NCBI GenBank assembly: GCA_009760885.1
Contig: CM019721.1
Span: forward strand, 23,599,974-23,663,973
DNA from: Achatina immaculata
Taxonomy: Eukaryota; Mollusca; Gastropoda; Stylommatophora; Achatinidae
Direction of reading: 5' to 3'
Length of the DNA: 64,000 nt
Part shown: positions 21,671 through 32,619 of the stretch, piece after piece
How the letters are laid out: the number at the start of each line of letters is the position of its first letter
Position numbering within the stretch: position 1 is the stretch's first letter
Program-made: the position numbers and the translations under genes
The notes under the pieces: generated by a model
The model's database searches: none
Seen by the model: the letters and a program-made list of their open reading frames with translations, nothing else
Told to the model about the DNA's origin: nothing

Positions 21671-21954
21671 TCATTCATTCATTCCTTTGCATGTCCCTTG
21701 CGGAACTTTGCCTCCCAAACAGCACTCCTGTAGGCCTCTCGGTTGTGAGCAAGATGGCCTGCTGCTGCTGCATCCATTTCCAGATCATCAACGATGTCTT
21801 GCAGCCATCTTCGTTTCGGTCTTCCTCTTTTTCTTTTTCCCATTATGTATCCTTCCAATACGGTCTTCTCTAAATTATCATGACGTTTAATGTGGCCAAA
21901 ATATTTAAGTTTTCTCTCTTTAATCCTCTTTACTAGCCAGCCTTCTTCAATATT
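21671..21954 (-). mobile_element. LINE-C 3' end nested in LINE-B, with 8-base target-site duplication
   Basis: A 284-base minus-strand LINE-C 3' fragment (NREAYRSAV-type tail, MGKRKRGRPKRRWLQDIVD-like) starts with TTCATTCATTC, the family's (ATGA)n tail on minus. It is flanked by 'atagacat' at 21663-21670 and 21955-21962. The surrounding LINE-B sequence is contiguous if the insert and one repeat are ignored. This dates LINE-C activity after this LINE-B copy. Confidence 0.88.
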
Positions 21955-22071
21955 ATAGACATACCTGAAGCAAAAACGGAACTAAACATCAATACAGGAC
22001 CAATAACAATAAATGAAGTAAAGGAGGCGATAAAGAAGCTAAAATCAGACAGGGCACCAGGTGAAGATGAA

Positions 22072-22821
22072 GTGACTGAGGAGATGCTGAAAGCAGAAGA
22101 AACAGAAACACCAAAACAACTTTGCCGGATATTACAACAAATTTGGGATCTAGAAAAAGCTCCAGAGGAGTGGAAAACTGGGCTTATAGTAAAACTACCA
22201 AAGAAGGGTGACCTCAGAGAATGCGGGAACTGGAGAGGCATTACCCTACTGCCACTCACCAGTAAAGTATTTTGCAGAATAATCATCAACAGAATTGTAC
22301 CAATACTTGAGGAAAAACTTCGGAAAGAGCAGGCAGGATTTAGGAAAGGAAGATCATGCATAGATCACATATTTGTACTTAGACAAATATTAGAACAGGT
22401 AAATAAGTGGCATAGCACAACATATACATTATTCATAGATTTTGATAAAGCCTTTGATAGTGTCAACAGAGATGCACTGTGGAAAATCCTAAGATGGCAT
22501 GGCCTCCCCCATAAAATAGTTAATGTAATCAAAGCCCTATACGAGGGTTTTCAGTGCAAAGTTATCTGTGGAGAACATACCTCCAGCAGCTTTAGGGTAC
22601 AAACAGGAGTGAAACAGGGATGTGTACTATCACCAACATTATTTATCTTGGCAGTAGACTGGTTAATGAAGGAGGTAACATCAGACAAACGCAGAGGATT
22701 ACAATGGACCCTTGACACAGTGCTGGAGGACCTTGACTTTGCGGACGACATTTGTCTATTATCAAGCAGTCACAAAGATACGCAAGATAAAATAAACAAA
22801 CTCAGAATGCAAACAGCATAG
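22072..22821 (+). pseudogene. LINE-B reverse transcriptase core
   Basis: Open frame of 249 residues covering RT motifs 1-5: KTGLIVKLPKKGDLRECGNW, RKEQAGFRKGRSCIDHIF, motif A YTLFIDFDKAFDSVNRDAL, HGLPHKIVNVIKALYEGFQC, GVKQGCVLSPTLFILAVDWL and motif C DLDFADDICLLSS. All three catalytic Asp are present. It runs out of frame at 22820 and continues at 22854 (MKQNVNNRNVLRVDSKLVEE). Function in the element is target-primed cDNA synthesis; this copy is dead through its frame breaks. Confidence 0.88.
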
Positions 22822-23427
22822 GACTAAAGATCAACGTAGGAAAGGCAAAGTTAATGAAACAAAATGTGAACAACAGAAATGTACTCAGAGTAGATAGCAA
22901 GTTAGTGGAGGAGGTCAACGAATTTGTATACCTTGGCAGCAGAGTAGTAGAAAATGGAGACAGCACAGAGGACATCAACAGAAGACTTACTAGAGCAAAC
23001 CAGGCTTTTGCAATGCTGCAGACTATATGGAAATCCAAAAAACTAAGCATAAAGATGAAAATCAAGATATTTAAGAGTAATGTTCTAAGTGTACTACTCT
23101 ATGGAAGTGAATGCTGGAAAATCACCAAAACCATAGAAAACAAGTTGAATTCTTTCCAGACTAAATGTTTACGAAGAATTAGAAAAATATTTTGGCCAAA
23201 CACCATAAGAAATAACATCTTATTGGCAGACATGCAGATGAAACCACTGACAACAATTATTGAGGAAAAACGCTGGCGATAGTTGGGACATGTGCTCCGA
23301 ATGACCGACAACTCACTACCACAAATAGCACTAAGATGGGCACCACAGGGGAACAGAAGTAAGGGTAGACCAAAAGAGACATGGAGAAGAACAAAAGAAA
23401 GGATGTTGAGCAATAGAGGGCTCACCT

Positions 23428-24383
23428 TTGATTAAATGGAGTAATAAAAATGGTATATTGATAAACACCAACAAAACAAAATCCATGCTCATCACTACAA
23501 GACAGAAACTGCAAAATGCAACAAAAACTTCACTACAGCTTTGTGCTGGGACTAAGGCAATAGAAAATGTTCATGAACATAAAACCCTAGGACTCATCAT
23601 TGATCAGCATTTAACTTGGAATTCTCACGTTCATAACCTTACAAATTTGATTGCATAGAAAGTTTATCAATTAGCCAAAATTAAACACTTTATAGACAAA
23701 GACAAAAAAAAAATATACTACATATCACACATACAAACACACTTAGATTACTGTTCGACAATCTGGGATGGATGCTTAGTCTCAACACAAAAAGGCTCCA
23801 CTCACTTCACAAGCGAGCATTAAATCTTATTTGTGACAAACACCAGTACAGACTGTAGATCAACACAACAACTCAAAATTCTACCCCTCAAAAATCCATT
23901 GGTAATACATCATCCTTTAACTAAAACCTGTTTTATTATTTACTTGCTTGTAATTATATGCCTCCTTAAAATAACCAGCACTCTCTCAACACATGACTCG
24001 TAAACCATCAAGTACTTCAATGACATAGTTAGAAAAGCAACTTGTTAGATATTGTTAGAAATTATTTTAATGTTTGTTAAAAAACATATGTCAGAAGATC
24101 TGTATTTACAATGTATTTTTATTTATGTATATGTCTGCGTGTGTATGTGTGCGTGAGTGCTATTTTATTAGGTTAATTACTTCTTCTCTTTTACCTTGAA
24201 TGTAGTAGTTAAATCTTACACTCTTTTGATATGTTTTTCCTAATTTAATTTCTATTTTTGTACTAAATCAAGTGTGTGGGAAGAATGAAAGATGGAGTGA
24301 TGAAGGGCAGAATGTAAGACGGACCTGCGTGGCCAATTCTTTACCCTTGAAAAATAAAGAGTATTCATTCATTCATTCATTCG
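23428..24383 (+). pseudogene. LINE-J (jockey-like) 3' fragment
   Basis: Plus-strand IKWSNKNGILINTNKTKSML, then HEHKTLGLIIDQHLTWNSHV and HNLTNLIA, a thumb region of jockey/CR1-like reverse transcriptases. A stop and frameshifts follow, and an internal deletion at about 23895 removes the C-terminal WNTLP region kept at 29680-29900. The 3' end is 'aaaataaagagt' plus (ATTC)n at 24361-24383. It abuts the broken end of LINE-B at 23427. Confidence 0.82.
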
Positions 24384-24425
24384 CTTATATAGAGGTATCT
24401 GGCCCCTGTCGCCCTGATATTGTTG

Positions 24426-24429
<4 letters not shown>

Positions 24430-24471
<42 letters not shown>
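24430..24471. repeat. (TA)n microsatellite
   Basis: About 20 TA units. It lies about 45 bases beyond the LINE-J tail. No element end is recognised. Confidence 0.9.
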
Positions 24472-24475
<4 letters not shown>

Positions 24476-25479
24476 GATTCCTGATGATGCACGTTGTCTT
24501 GAATAGCACGGGTGATGCCTTAATGCTGGTATTGTTATGAGAAATCCATGTAGCTGTGGAGATAATTATGTTAGTGATTCCTATGATGATCGTTCTCTTA
24601 AATAGCATGAGTGATACCATTAGGCTTGGTCTTCAAGTGAACTTCTTGAAGTGATGGACATACGTTTTAGTGCATGTGCACATTTGAACTAATGAATTGA
24701 GACGGAGTATTAGTGTGTTGACACATTATTTGAAATTCAATGAGCTTGTACGGAGTACAAGTACATTGGCACATTATTAGAACTTTATTGAGCTGAGGAG
24801 AAATAGTGCAATAGCACGCCTGGATTTCATGTATTGAATTAATGATATTATTAGTGCGATAGCACACTTGAATTTATGTATGATGGGGTAGAGTGACCAG
24901 CAGAGTAGCCGCATGTAAATAAAGTGTATGTGCTCGTTTTTGTAGTCATGGATTGTGTATTGGGATGAGGGGTTTGAGAAAAATAGCCACGGTTATTTTA
25001 GTTATGTGAGTCAATGAATATTGCAATGATTGACATTATGCCTGCAATATGTTTTTATGACATGTGTTGCATATTCTGTGTGATTACCATTGATCCACGT
25101 TGTTGAATAAATAAAACGTTTATGTATCTTTTATAGATAACTTGATAATGTCTATATCATGTTGTGGTGATGTGTGTGATATATGTTTAACCTGATGCCC
25201 AACTGGCATATTAGTATTCCTTGGAGGGGAGAATCCTGGGTTGGGGAATCCTGGCCACGTGGTACGGAAGTACATGCCAAGAGAGTGCCTTAGCAGCAGT
25301 AAATAATCACATTTTTAAACATTATCTATAATAAATGTAGATTACACAGACATAGTGTTCTGAAATCGAAAATACTTTATTCCAGGAATAATCAGGTATT
25401 TTTAGTTTAACATTCTTTACTGTGAACACACAAGCTCTTAACAGTCTGATGTTTTTGTAGTTCTGTATGTCCTCCACTA
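24472..25479. other. No gene seen
   Basis: About 1 kb of AT-rich DNA. Two weakly similar parts ('attcctgatgatgcacgttg' at 24475 and 'attcctatgatgatcgttct' at 24575) suggest a decayed local duplication. No protein family is recognised. Confidence 0.45.
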
Positions 25480-25800
25480 CTTCTATAAGTTTTTTTTTTT
25501 CGCTTCTGAAGAGCGATAGATGTCGTACTTTTAATCTGCTTCATTGTGTCTCCACTGTTAGTAATGATCCAGGGTATTAAAAACTCTCCACCACTTCCAG
25601 TTTCTTCTCACTTATATATATATATATATATATAAGTTGTCATATATATTTTTAAAATTGTCATCAATTTAGTAATTTTTTTGCATTCAGATAAAGGTTT
25701 TACTCTTCACTATTCTTACGCACTGGCATAATTAGTTTTTCCATTTTTGTGTGTGTTGTGGACGGTAATGCTGTGTCATCAGCATATCTTATATCAACTT
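25480..25800 (-). pseudogene. LINE-C fragment, strongly decayed
   Basis: 'ctgaagagcgatagatg' and 'tgtctccactgttagtaatg' align in order with 38714-38775 of LINE-C; the tail of the region around 25735-25800 aligns with 38930-39000. A TA microsatellite (25615-25636) has been inserted or expanded inside. It is an old copy without an open frame. Confidence 0.65.
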
Positions 25801-26404
25801 AACTAAGTAAAAATATTGAGATATCTCACTGCCCTAGGGTATATTAATCCAATGGTTACAACAACTAAACATGAGAGAAATTGTTCATCCAAATGATTTT
25901 TGACATGTCTAAAAATATCTGACACTTTCTGTTTGACAAGCAATTTTATAAGACGAAAGTTTCCTTTATAAGTGTACGCCCCAGTCTCTGTGTCGCATGA
26001 CTGACTATTTTTAAAAAAAAGTGGGGCCATGAAAGGGCCAAAAACACGATCTCCAAATATCTTTTTTGCGGATTGTATTGATATACTAAGATTTGCATTT
26101 CAAAACTGCAGTGTTTAGGTTCTCAGAGCTTGGAAGGAAATTTTGTGTGTGAGGTTCTTATAAACTAAAGTAGTTGCATACGTTCTAGAAACAGTTTTCA
26201 AAAGATATACTCGTAACATTATGTCACAGTGACATGCCTGTGTTACTATGAACAGCTTTGGGAGAGAAAAAAGATGAAGTACGTTAAAGTCTAGGTCACA
26301 GATGTTTGATTTCAGGCGGCCACACAAAATGGGCCGTTTTTAAGTTTCGTCATTTTTTCGGATCAAAGCAAAAGTCTGAATTTATTTACGTACAGCCTAA
26401 ACTT
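25801..26404. other. No recognised gene (one 75-codon minus frame)
   Basis: A minus-strand frame at 25803-26030 (NFRLIKLLVKQKVSDIF) has no recognised homology. Nothing supports calling a gene. Confidence 0.35.
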
Positions 26405-26640
26405 CAAAAGGACATCTGAGTGGGAAAGTGGTTAGTGCACTAGTGTCTCATGGCGAAGGTCGGGGGTTCGAATCCTCCAGGAGGCGCTCGTTACTTAGAG
26501 GTAGAAATGGGTACCTGAGTTCTTCTGTATTTGGAGAATGGAAGGCTGCTAGTGAATACGTATGACTGCGTACTACAGCACTACTGAAATAGTACTACAG
26601 CATACATTAAACACGTATTAGATGATTGAGCTTGGGGTTG
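26405..26640 (+). repeat. tRNA-derived SINE
   Basis: Box A-like 'agtgggaaagtggttagtgc' at about 26420 and box B 'gggttcgaatcc' at 26464-26475 give a tRNA-type promoter; between them is a 30-base anticodon-region equivalent. The downstream part 'gtacctgagttcttctgta' has no tRNA character. The 3' end is not defined. Confidence 0.65.
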
Positions 26641-27599
26641 GCCTACTATTTACGTAGTCTTGCACACTACTGCATGTATGCATGTCTATGTTACTTCAAT
26701 CTTTGACATCACTATTCACAGAGCAGATTTGCTTAACTGCTTCACAAGTGACACACGACGTTACACTAACAATACGCCATGCAACATAACAACCACCCAG
26801 GACAAAACACAGATAATATAAATCCAATTTACTACAAGATTCCAACACTTACATTATATAAACAAAGTTTAATGATGAATCCCAATTTGTGATGGATGTT
26901 GTAGATGGACGTGGACTGGAAAACGGACTGGACAATGAACATGAGAACAGGAAAATTGTCCGGGCGATTAACACTTCCATGGGACACTCACACTACATAC
27001 AACATCAAAACATGCTACTTCGTATATACTGAAACTCCAACATACCTTTCAGTCAACAAATTACATCCTTCTTCAAAAGGGGACCATCAACACACAAACC
27101 TTACATAATAACTTGCGACAATTGTCCTAAAAATGACAAATCAAATATAACTACTACATACTCTACAACTCTATCACATTTGTTCTGAAAAGGACAAGCA
27201 ACCACAGCAACTTAAATTACCAAACAAGTAATCCTAGCAACATTCCAGAACAAAAATCCGGCACACGTCCATCCACTTCAAACTCTCGAACCAAACTAAA
27301 CCATTCATGCATCCTGCAAGCTCAGAATAAGTTCTCCTATCGGAGGACGGAGACAACTTTTCCCCCATGCTCGCTTCAACAGCTGAGTTGTGGTAAACAA
27401 CGTTTTGACCAAACCAACAGGGTTTCTAACCCACATTCTGCAACATAATAAACATTCTGTTACAATCAGGAGTGACTCTGACCACATACCCTCAAGTGTT
27501 CTGACAGGTCAAGGAAAATATGGGCACTAACACCATGTGCCTTGAACATGACAAGGTTATCTTGACCCTTACCTAAAACGTTTTAAAAAATAAGATCTA
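26641..27599. other. No gene seen
   Basis: AT-rich, A/C-biased intergenic DNA. No domain, array or transposon end is recognised. Confidence 0.4.
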
Positions 27600-28525
27600 T
27601 CTCTAGTTTACATGTCACTCGGTTACCGTCACTGCACGTCGGACACATCCACCATCTTCTGTGAAGAAAATCTCAGAGATGTGCACATAGAAAATCATAA
27701 CGAAGGAGGTGAATGACGGAAAGCGATATTACGGTTTTAATTCGTAGTTGACCGAAAAATTCCCGATATTTTCTGTATTTTGAAGAAAGATCTAGACACC
27801 TTGGTAAATCATCCTGTAGCGCAGAGCTTTATCTTTCTCATTACATATTCTTCTTGTATTTAATTAAATATATGTTCGTCCGTGTAAGTGACTTTTTCAG
27901 TAATTCAGGTAAAGATATTTATTCACTGAATTATAAAGATATACGCGGTCCAGTCTGTCTCTGTTCTTGGAGCAAATTATCTAGCAAATCAAAACAGACC
28001 CACACGAACATTTCTCGTGGCTTGTTTCTTATTATCTAATGACTGTTTAACATAATGTTTTGAAATTATTATAAATAAGATGTTTTCAAAATAAATTGTA
28101 ACATTTATTGCCTCCAATATGTGGTCTCACTGTCCACTGTCGAATATTTTTTAAAAATGAGAGATGTTAAAATTTTATACGAAATTTAGGAAGAAGATCT
28201 GAGATTTGGGGTTGCGGCCAAACTTTATAACCATGGCAACCAGGAATATCACCTTCTAAGAACTCTAGTTTCCAAAGGATTAAATGGAGAATATGTTGGA
28301 TGAATAAGAAACAAAAGGAAAAAATATTAAAGAAGGAAAAAAAACACTAATAAAGAGAATAACACATGTTAAAGAAAGTATTGTAGAAATTAGCAGTAGG
28401 GTCTAATAACTGATAGGCAACTTTTGGGGAGAAAGAAAGAAAGATTTTTGTCAGACAAAGAAGACCAGACATTTGATAAAGTGTCAGACGCAACCGGAAA
28501 ACTGGGAAATAAAATGAGAAGTGTC
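27600..28525. repeat. Segmental-duplication block B, copy 1
   Basis: Colinear with 51720-52760. Shared words in order include 'accgtcactgcac', 'tcagag(a/c)tgtgcac', 'agtaattca(a/g)gtaaagat', 'aaagatatacg', 'agacccacacgaacatttct', 'cttgtttcttat', 'aaattagcagtagggtct', 'gataaagtgt(c/t)agacgca'. No conserved frame was found, so it is probably promoter-side flank of the nuclease-domain gene family. It is followed by a minisatellite here and the 24-base array near the other copy. Confidence 0.8.
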
Positions 28526-28526
28526 T

Positions 28527-28775
28527 AGGAGAGTGTGAAGAGTTTGGAGTTTGAAGAGTTTGGAGTTTGAAGAGTTTGGACAGTTTGGAGAGTTTGACGA
28601 GTTTGGAGAATTGAAGAGTTTGGACAGTTTGAAGAGTTTGGAGAGTGTGAAGAGTTTGGAGAGTTTGGAGAGTTTGGAGAGTGTGAAGAGTTTGGAGAGT
28701 TTGGACAGTTTGGATAGTGTGAAGAGTTTGGAGAGTTTGAAGAGCTTGGAGAGTTTGGAGAGTTTGGAAAGAATA
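28527..28775. repeat. Minisatellite, 9/18-base units
   Basis: Units of 'gagtttgga' and 'gagtttgaa' with minor changes. The repeat is open on both strands because 9 is a multiple of 3. Not coding. Confidence 0.9.
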
Positions 28776-28837
28776 AGGATAAGATTATGTCTAGGAATAA
28801 ACAGTAAGACTTCCCTGCTACATCAAAATGCACGACT

Positions 28838-28976
28838 TGTTATCTTATATCTTATATCCTCCCTGTGCCGTTAAACATCACCTAGGGCTCGCAAAGTTTT
28901 TCGCCAACTTTTCCTGTCTTCGGCGAGTCTTTCAACCTCATCAAGGGATTTTATACCTGCTAATTTGGCCTCTCTT
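28838..28976 (-). pseudogene. LINE-A 3' fragment, left part
   Basis: ATATAAG tail on minus (28838-28858) and the C-terminal end of the LINE-A RT, matching 18592-18740. It is split by LINE-J at 28977 and continues at 30327. Confidence 0.88.
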
Positions 28977-30326
28977 TTTTTTATTCCTCAAGGCTCCATT
29001 CTTGGTCTTCTTCTCTTTGCTATCTATATTAACGACCGACTTACTACTACATTTAAAGCACTCTTCATGTGATCTTTTCGCTGATGACTGTAATGGTTAC
29101 AATAGTAACCATGACATCAATAAACTACAGACAACGCTCCAAAATGATATAAACAGTTTGATTAAATGGAGTAATAAAAATGGTATGTTGATAAACACCA
29201 ACAAAACAAAACCCATGCTCGTCACAAGACAGAAACTGCATAATGCAACAAAAACTTCACTACAGCTTTGTGCTGGGACTAAGACAATAGAAAATGTTCA
29301 TGAACATAAAACCCTAGGACTCATCATTGATCAGCATTTAACTTGGAATTCTCACGTACATAATCTAACAAACTTGATTGTACAGAAAGTTTACCAATTA
29401 GCTAAAATTAAACACTTTATCGACAAAGACACAAGAAAGATATATTACACATCACACATACAAACACACTTAGTTACTGTTCCACAATCTGGGATGGATG
29501 CTCAGTCTCAAACACAAAAAGGCTCCACTCACTTCATAAGTGAGCATTAAATCTGATTTGTGACAAACACCCAGTACAGACTGTAGATCAACACAAACAA
29601 CTCAAAATTCTACCCCTCAAAAATAGAATCATTTTTAACAAAGTTAAGTTTGTTCAGAGAATTCTGTCGCACAATGCTCCGCCTTACTTGTGGTCACTGT
29701 TTACGTATAACACTAAACATAGCCAGCGTTTAAAAAACTGTCTTCTTCCTAAACCCAGGATTGATCTGTACAAGAAAAGCCTTACATACTCTGCAGTACA
29801 GCTCTGGAACACCCTCCCCTACCATTTAAAATCCATTGGTAATACTTCATCCTTTAACTCAAACCTGTTTCATTATTTACTTGCTTGTAATTATATGCCT
29901 CCATAAAATAACCAGCACTCTCTCAACACGTGAATCGCCAACCATCAAGTACTAAAATGACATAGTTAGAAAAGTAACTTGTTAGATATTGTCAGAAATT
30001 ATTTTAATATTTGTAAAAAAACATATGTTAGAAGATCTGTATTTACAATGTATTTTTGTTTATGTATATGTCTGCGTGTGTATATGTGCGTGAGTTCTAT
30101 TTTATTAGGTTAATTACTTCTTCTCATTTACTTTGAATGTAGTAGTTAAATCTTACACTCTTTTGATATGTTTTTTTCTAATTTAATTTGTATATTTGTA
30201 CAAAAACAAGTGTGTGGGAAGAATGAAAGATGGAGTGATGAAGGGCAGAATGTAAGACGGGCCTGCATGCCCAATTCTTTACCTTTTAAAAATAAAGATC
30301 ATTCATTCATTCATTCATTCATTCAT
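28977..30326 (+). mobile_element. LINE-J (jockey-like), 5'-truncated, nested in LINE-A
   Basis: Begins within the RT domain: PQGSILGLLLFAIYIND (28985-29035), then LFADDCNGYNSNHDINKLQT (motif C, from about 29075), IKWSNKNGMLINTNKTKPML, HKTLGLIIDQHLTWNSHVHN and, after frame breaks, LWSLFTYNTKHSQRL and YSAVQLWNTLPYHLKS (29690-29850). The 3' UTR ends 'aaaataaagatc' with (ATTC)n to about 30326. The word 'tctctt' borders both ends, fitting a short target-site duplication in LINE-A. There is no endonuclease part. It is the fuller of the two LINE-J copies. Confidence 0.87.
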
Positions 30327-30510
30327 TCTCTTAACAATGTCTTGTTCAGAGTTTCACGCGGTCTGCCTCTTCTTCTTTGGCCTGTTGTGTTCCACTTGAT
30401 AGCTTGTTTTGGGATTCTCTGATAATTTCTTCTCATCAAGTGACCAACATATGTCCATCTCCTTTTCCTGATCACCCACGAGACTGGCTGTTGTTCAGTC
30501 ATCTGCAGGA
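30327..30510 (-). pseudogene. LINE-A 3' fragment, right part
   Basis: Continues the LINE-A copy broken at 28976: QTPRETLNKTLLRE-type tail, NTTGQRRRGRPRETL and RKRRWTYVGHLMRRN on minus. It is truncated at about 30510. Confidence 0.86.
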
Positions 30511-30819
30511 CTACAGTGCTTTTAATCACGTGACTTTTTCGTTTGAAATCCAAACAGTCATTCATAGCAAAACAATGAATTTTTACCAACTGAGACTCAA
30601 CGCGTGTCAAAGGAGTGCCTTCTGTTAGTGATGATAAAAACATAAACATTATTTTGCATTCTTCATTCCTTTACAAGGTAGATACAAATGTTTATATTTT
30701 ATCACATTTCTCTGTCAGTGGTTTAAAGAGGATCAAATCTCGACGTTATGATTTAGACTAGATGCTCTCTTGCGCAGGGCTCAAATATAAATGTGTGTGG
30801 GTGTATATAAGTAAACTTT
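30511..30819. other. No gene seen
   Basis: About 300 bases without recognised features. Confidence 0.4.
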
Positions 30820-31330
30820 ATCTGGCAGAGAGTCCTGCATGTCTTAAGCTATCTCTTTTAAAAAATGTTGTTTTATCCTGCCATTCTTCTTCTTCTTCTT
30901 CTTCTCCTTCTTCTTCTACTTCTTCTTCTTATTCAATCTCCCTGGAACTGCGAGCTGGTGTTCATGGCAGACAATGCGGTGTAGATGTTGTAGCACAGCG
31001 TCGTGTCGGACAGGGAGCGGGTTGTGGTGGTTATTTTTGTTAGTCCCTGGTGAAGCTAAACAAGCAGATGGTGTGTAATACGTTTTTATCAGACTCCACC
31101 ACCATGGGGACTATGGCGACCCTTACCTCGTTAGTCACGCTAGGTCTGTTACTATGGATACCAATGGAGAAGTGGGATAGGGTCTTGGTCACCCTGCCAT
31201 AGAAACACTTAAGGATTACTGGCCGTACTTTCTTTGACCTGGTGGCGCACTAGAACAGTAGTTCCAGGCTCAGGTCGTCACCCAAGTTAGGGTCTGAGGT
31301 AAGATCCCCGGAAGGGACTAGAAAATGAGA
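30820..31330. repeat. Dispersed repeat X, copy 3, with (CTT)n
   Basis: Same word order as 7125-7480, with a CTT microsatellite at about 30888-30932 expanded between 'gcatgtctta' and 'actgcgagctggtgttcatg'. It extends further right than copy 2, sharing 'agggtcttg' with copy 1. Confidence 0.65.
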
Positions 31331-31870
31331 AAAGAAAGTGTTACAATTGTAAGGGAGATAGTGGGGGAGAGTGAGGTACTTGTGAGAGTGGTAATTAAGT
31401 AATTATATTCTTCCAATAGCACAACCGTAGTGACACCACCAACCCTAATTTTTTTTTAACATCTGAACACAACCATCTCGGTTCTCAGATCCTTGTTATA
31501 CAACAGTTCAACCTATAGATATTATGTCTACTCTACTTTCACATCATCTCTCATACCAAATACAAAACAAATATCTCAGTGTGTAAAACAACTAACAAAT
31601 AAAATTTATTACCACAACGTCAAGACACTCGTGTGAGCCTATTTTGTATACAGAATCAGTTTTTTTAAAACATCCTAATTATGAACAAAATTAGGATTAG
31701 ACGTTTTCACTAAGAGAAAATATCCTCCATCACTATAGATCCATCTCATAAAAACTCTAAAACCGTTACACTCAGAACCTTCCAACATTTTTATACAACT
31801 CTCAACCTCGCTTACACAGCGCCCACAGATGAAAGTGTTACACATTTGACGTATCCCATGTTTTGTTTTC
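31331..31870. other. No gene seen
   Basis: AT-rich DNA downstream of the decayed family gene at 31871. The C-terminal motifs expected to follow that gene are not found here. Confidence 0.4.
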
Positions 31871-32300
31871 TTACATAAAAAGTATATTATTCAAATTATT
31901 TACTATGGCATATAAAACTAGATTCATTATTTGTTCTTTGTCACGTGTATAAAAATACATATTTACATTATGCCTGTCTGTAAAATATGCACTTAATTTA
32001 TCAGTGTCACTTACAGTGTGTCTCGCCATGATGTGGCCCATACAGAACAACACACGAAATGGTAGCTTCAATTTAACTGGTCGTGGCATTACCTTAGAAC
32101 TGGAAATAACCTGTTACGTTGTAGATCAGAATCTTACGAAGTATTTTGCTAAGCTTTGTGTCCATCTGACATGATGGATTAGTCTGAACATCCCATGATC
32201 TCGCTTCGTAAACGGTGTGCCAATTCTCCTTTCTTTCATCTGCAGCAGAAATTTTGTAAAGGTATCGTGCACACGGGCTTTCAATCTCGTCTCTAAACAC
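31871..32300 (-). pseudogene. Decayed member of the nuclease-domain family
   Basis: Two overlapping minus-strand frames align with the middle of the 5851-6819 protein. The upstream frame ends LSKILRKILIYNVTG, like the region before the His motif there. After a frameshift at about 32105 the second frame reads MPRPVKLKLPFRVLF, matching MPHRVKLKKSLRVLI, then GHIMARH (the paired His), then MYF 26 residues after the first His, and EQIMNLVLYAIVNN, matching EQFINCALNI. It stops at 31871 before the [VI]G[KR]xxxG..C and AFP motifs. The N-terminus is not recognisable. It shows that the His pair is kept even in an eroded copy. Confidence 0.6.
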
Positions 32301-32619
32301 TGGATTTGTGACATCTGCAAGACGTGGCTTCTGTTAAACTGAACTTAAAGTTAGAGTTTACTTCTGCTAACTTCATGGTAGGAAACTCTATGTGAATATA
32401 AATGTGTGTATATAAATGAAATAAGTATGGCGACACTTAATATATATAATTAGGTGAAAGTTATTTATAAAAATAAACAGTTGGGAAAGAATTATGTGAA
32501 GCAGATTTATTTGAAATGATAAGCATACATGAAGGATAAGCAAATAGTTACTGTTACTCATCTGGCCAGACAATAACTATTTCCTTTACCAAACAAGAAG
32601 TACTGTACCTGGAAAAATA
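32301..32619. other. Promoter-side flank, no gene
   Basis: AT-rich DNA with words 'aattaggtgaaagttatt' and 'accaaacaagaa' that also appear at 52870-52950, before the next minisatellite. It is part of the duplicated module. Confidence 0.45.

Larger units (their letters stand above)
20060..23427 (+). mobile_element. LINE-B, near full-length but broken and nested
   Basis: Plus-strand endonuclease-type LINE. A 5' leader (20060-20314) contains 'gcatgatcgtaaaaggcgac'. The endonuclease starts MHIGSWNVRTLNQTGKLAQT (20315), has GIQEARWTGQGRR, LILGDFNAKVGEGNEDRR (20735-20790), NQIDHIL and SDHNLL (about 20945-21045). After a basic coiled linker it is interrupted at 21671-21954 by a LINE-C 3' end. RT resumes at 21957 with KLKSDRAPGEDEVTEEML, GNWRGITLLPLTSKVF, RKGRSCIDHIFVLRQIL, FIDFDKAFDS, GVKQGCVLSPTLF and FADD (22740-22750). 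Frameshifts occur near 20911 and 22820 and a stop at 23281. The 3' end is lost at 23427, where a LINE-J fragment is joined. It is the best LINE-B reference in the window. Confidence 0.9.

Noticed and set aside
25803..26030. 75-codon minus-strand frame
   Set aside because: No homology recognised, no repeat support and no promoter; too short to distinguish from chance.
26405..26490. Functional tRNA gene
   Set aside because: Boxes A and B are present but the acceptor and anticodon stems do not pair convincingly by eye; it fits a SINE head better.
28551..28874. Leu-Glu-Ser repeat protein
   Set aside because: It is the 9-base minisatellite; the frame extends by chance into LINE-A.
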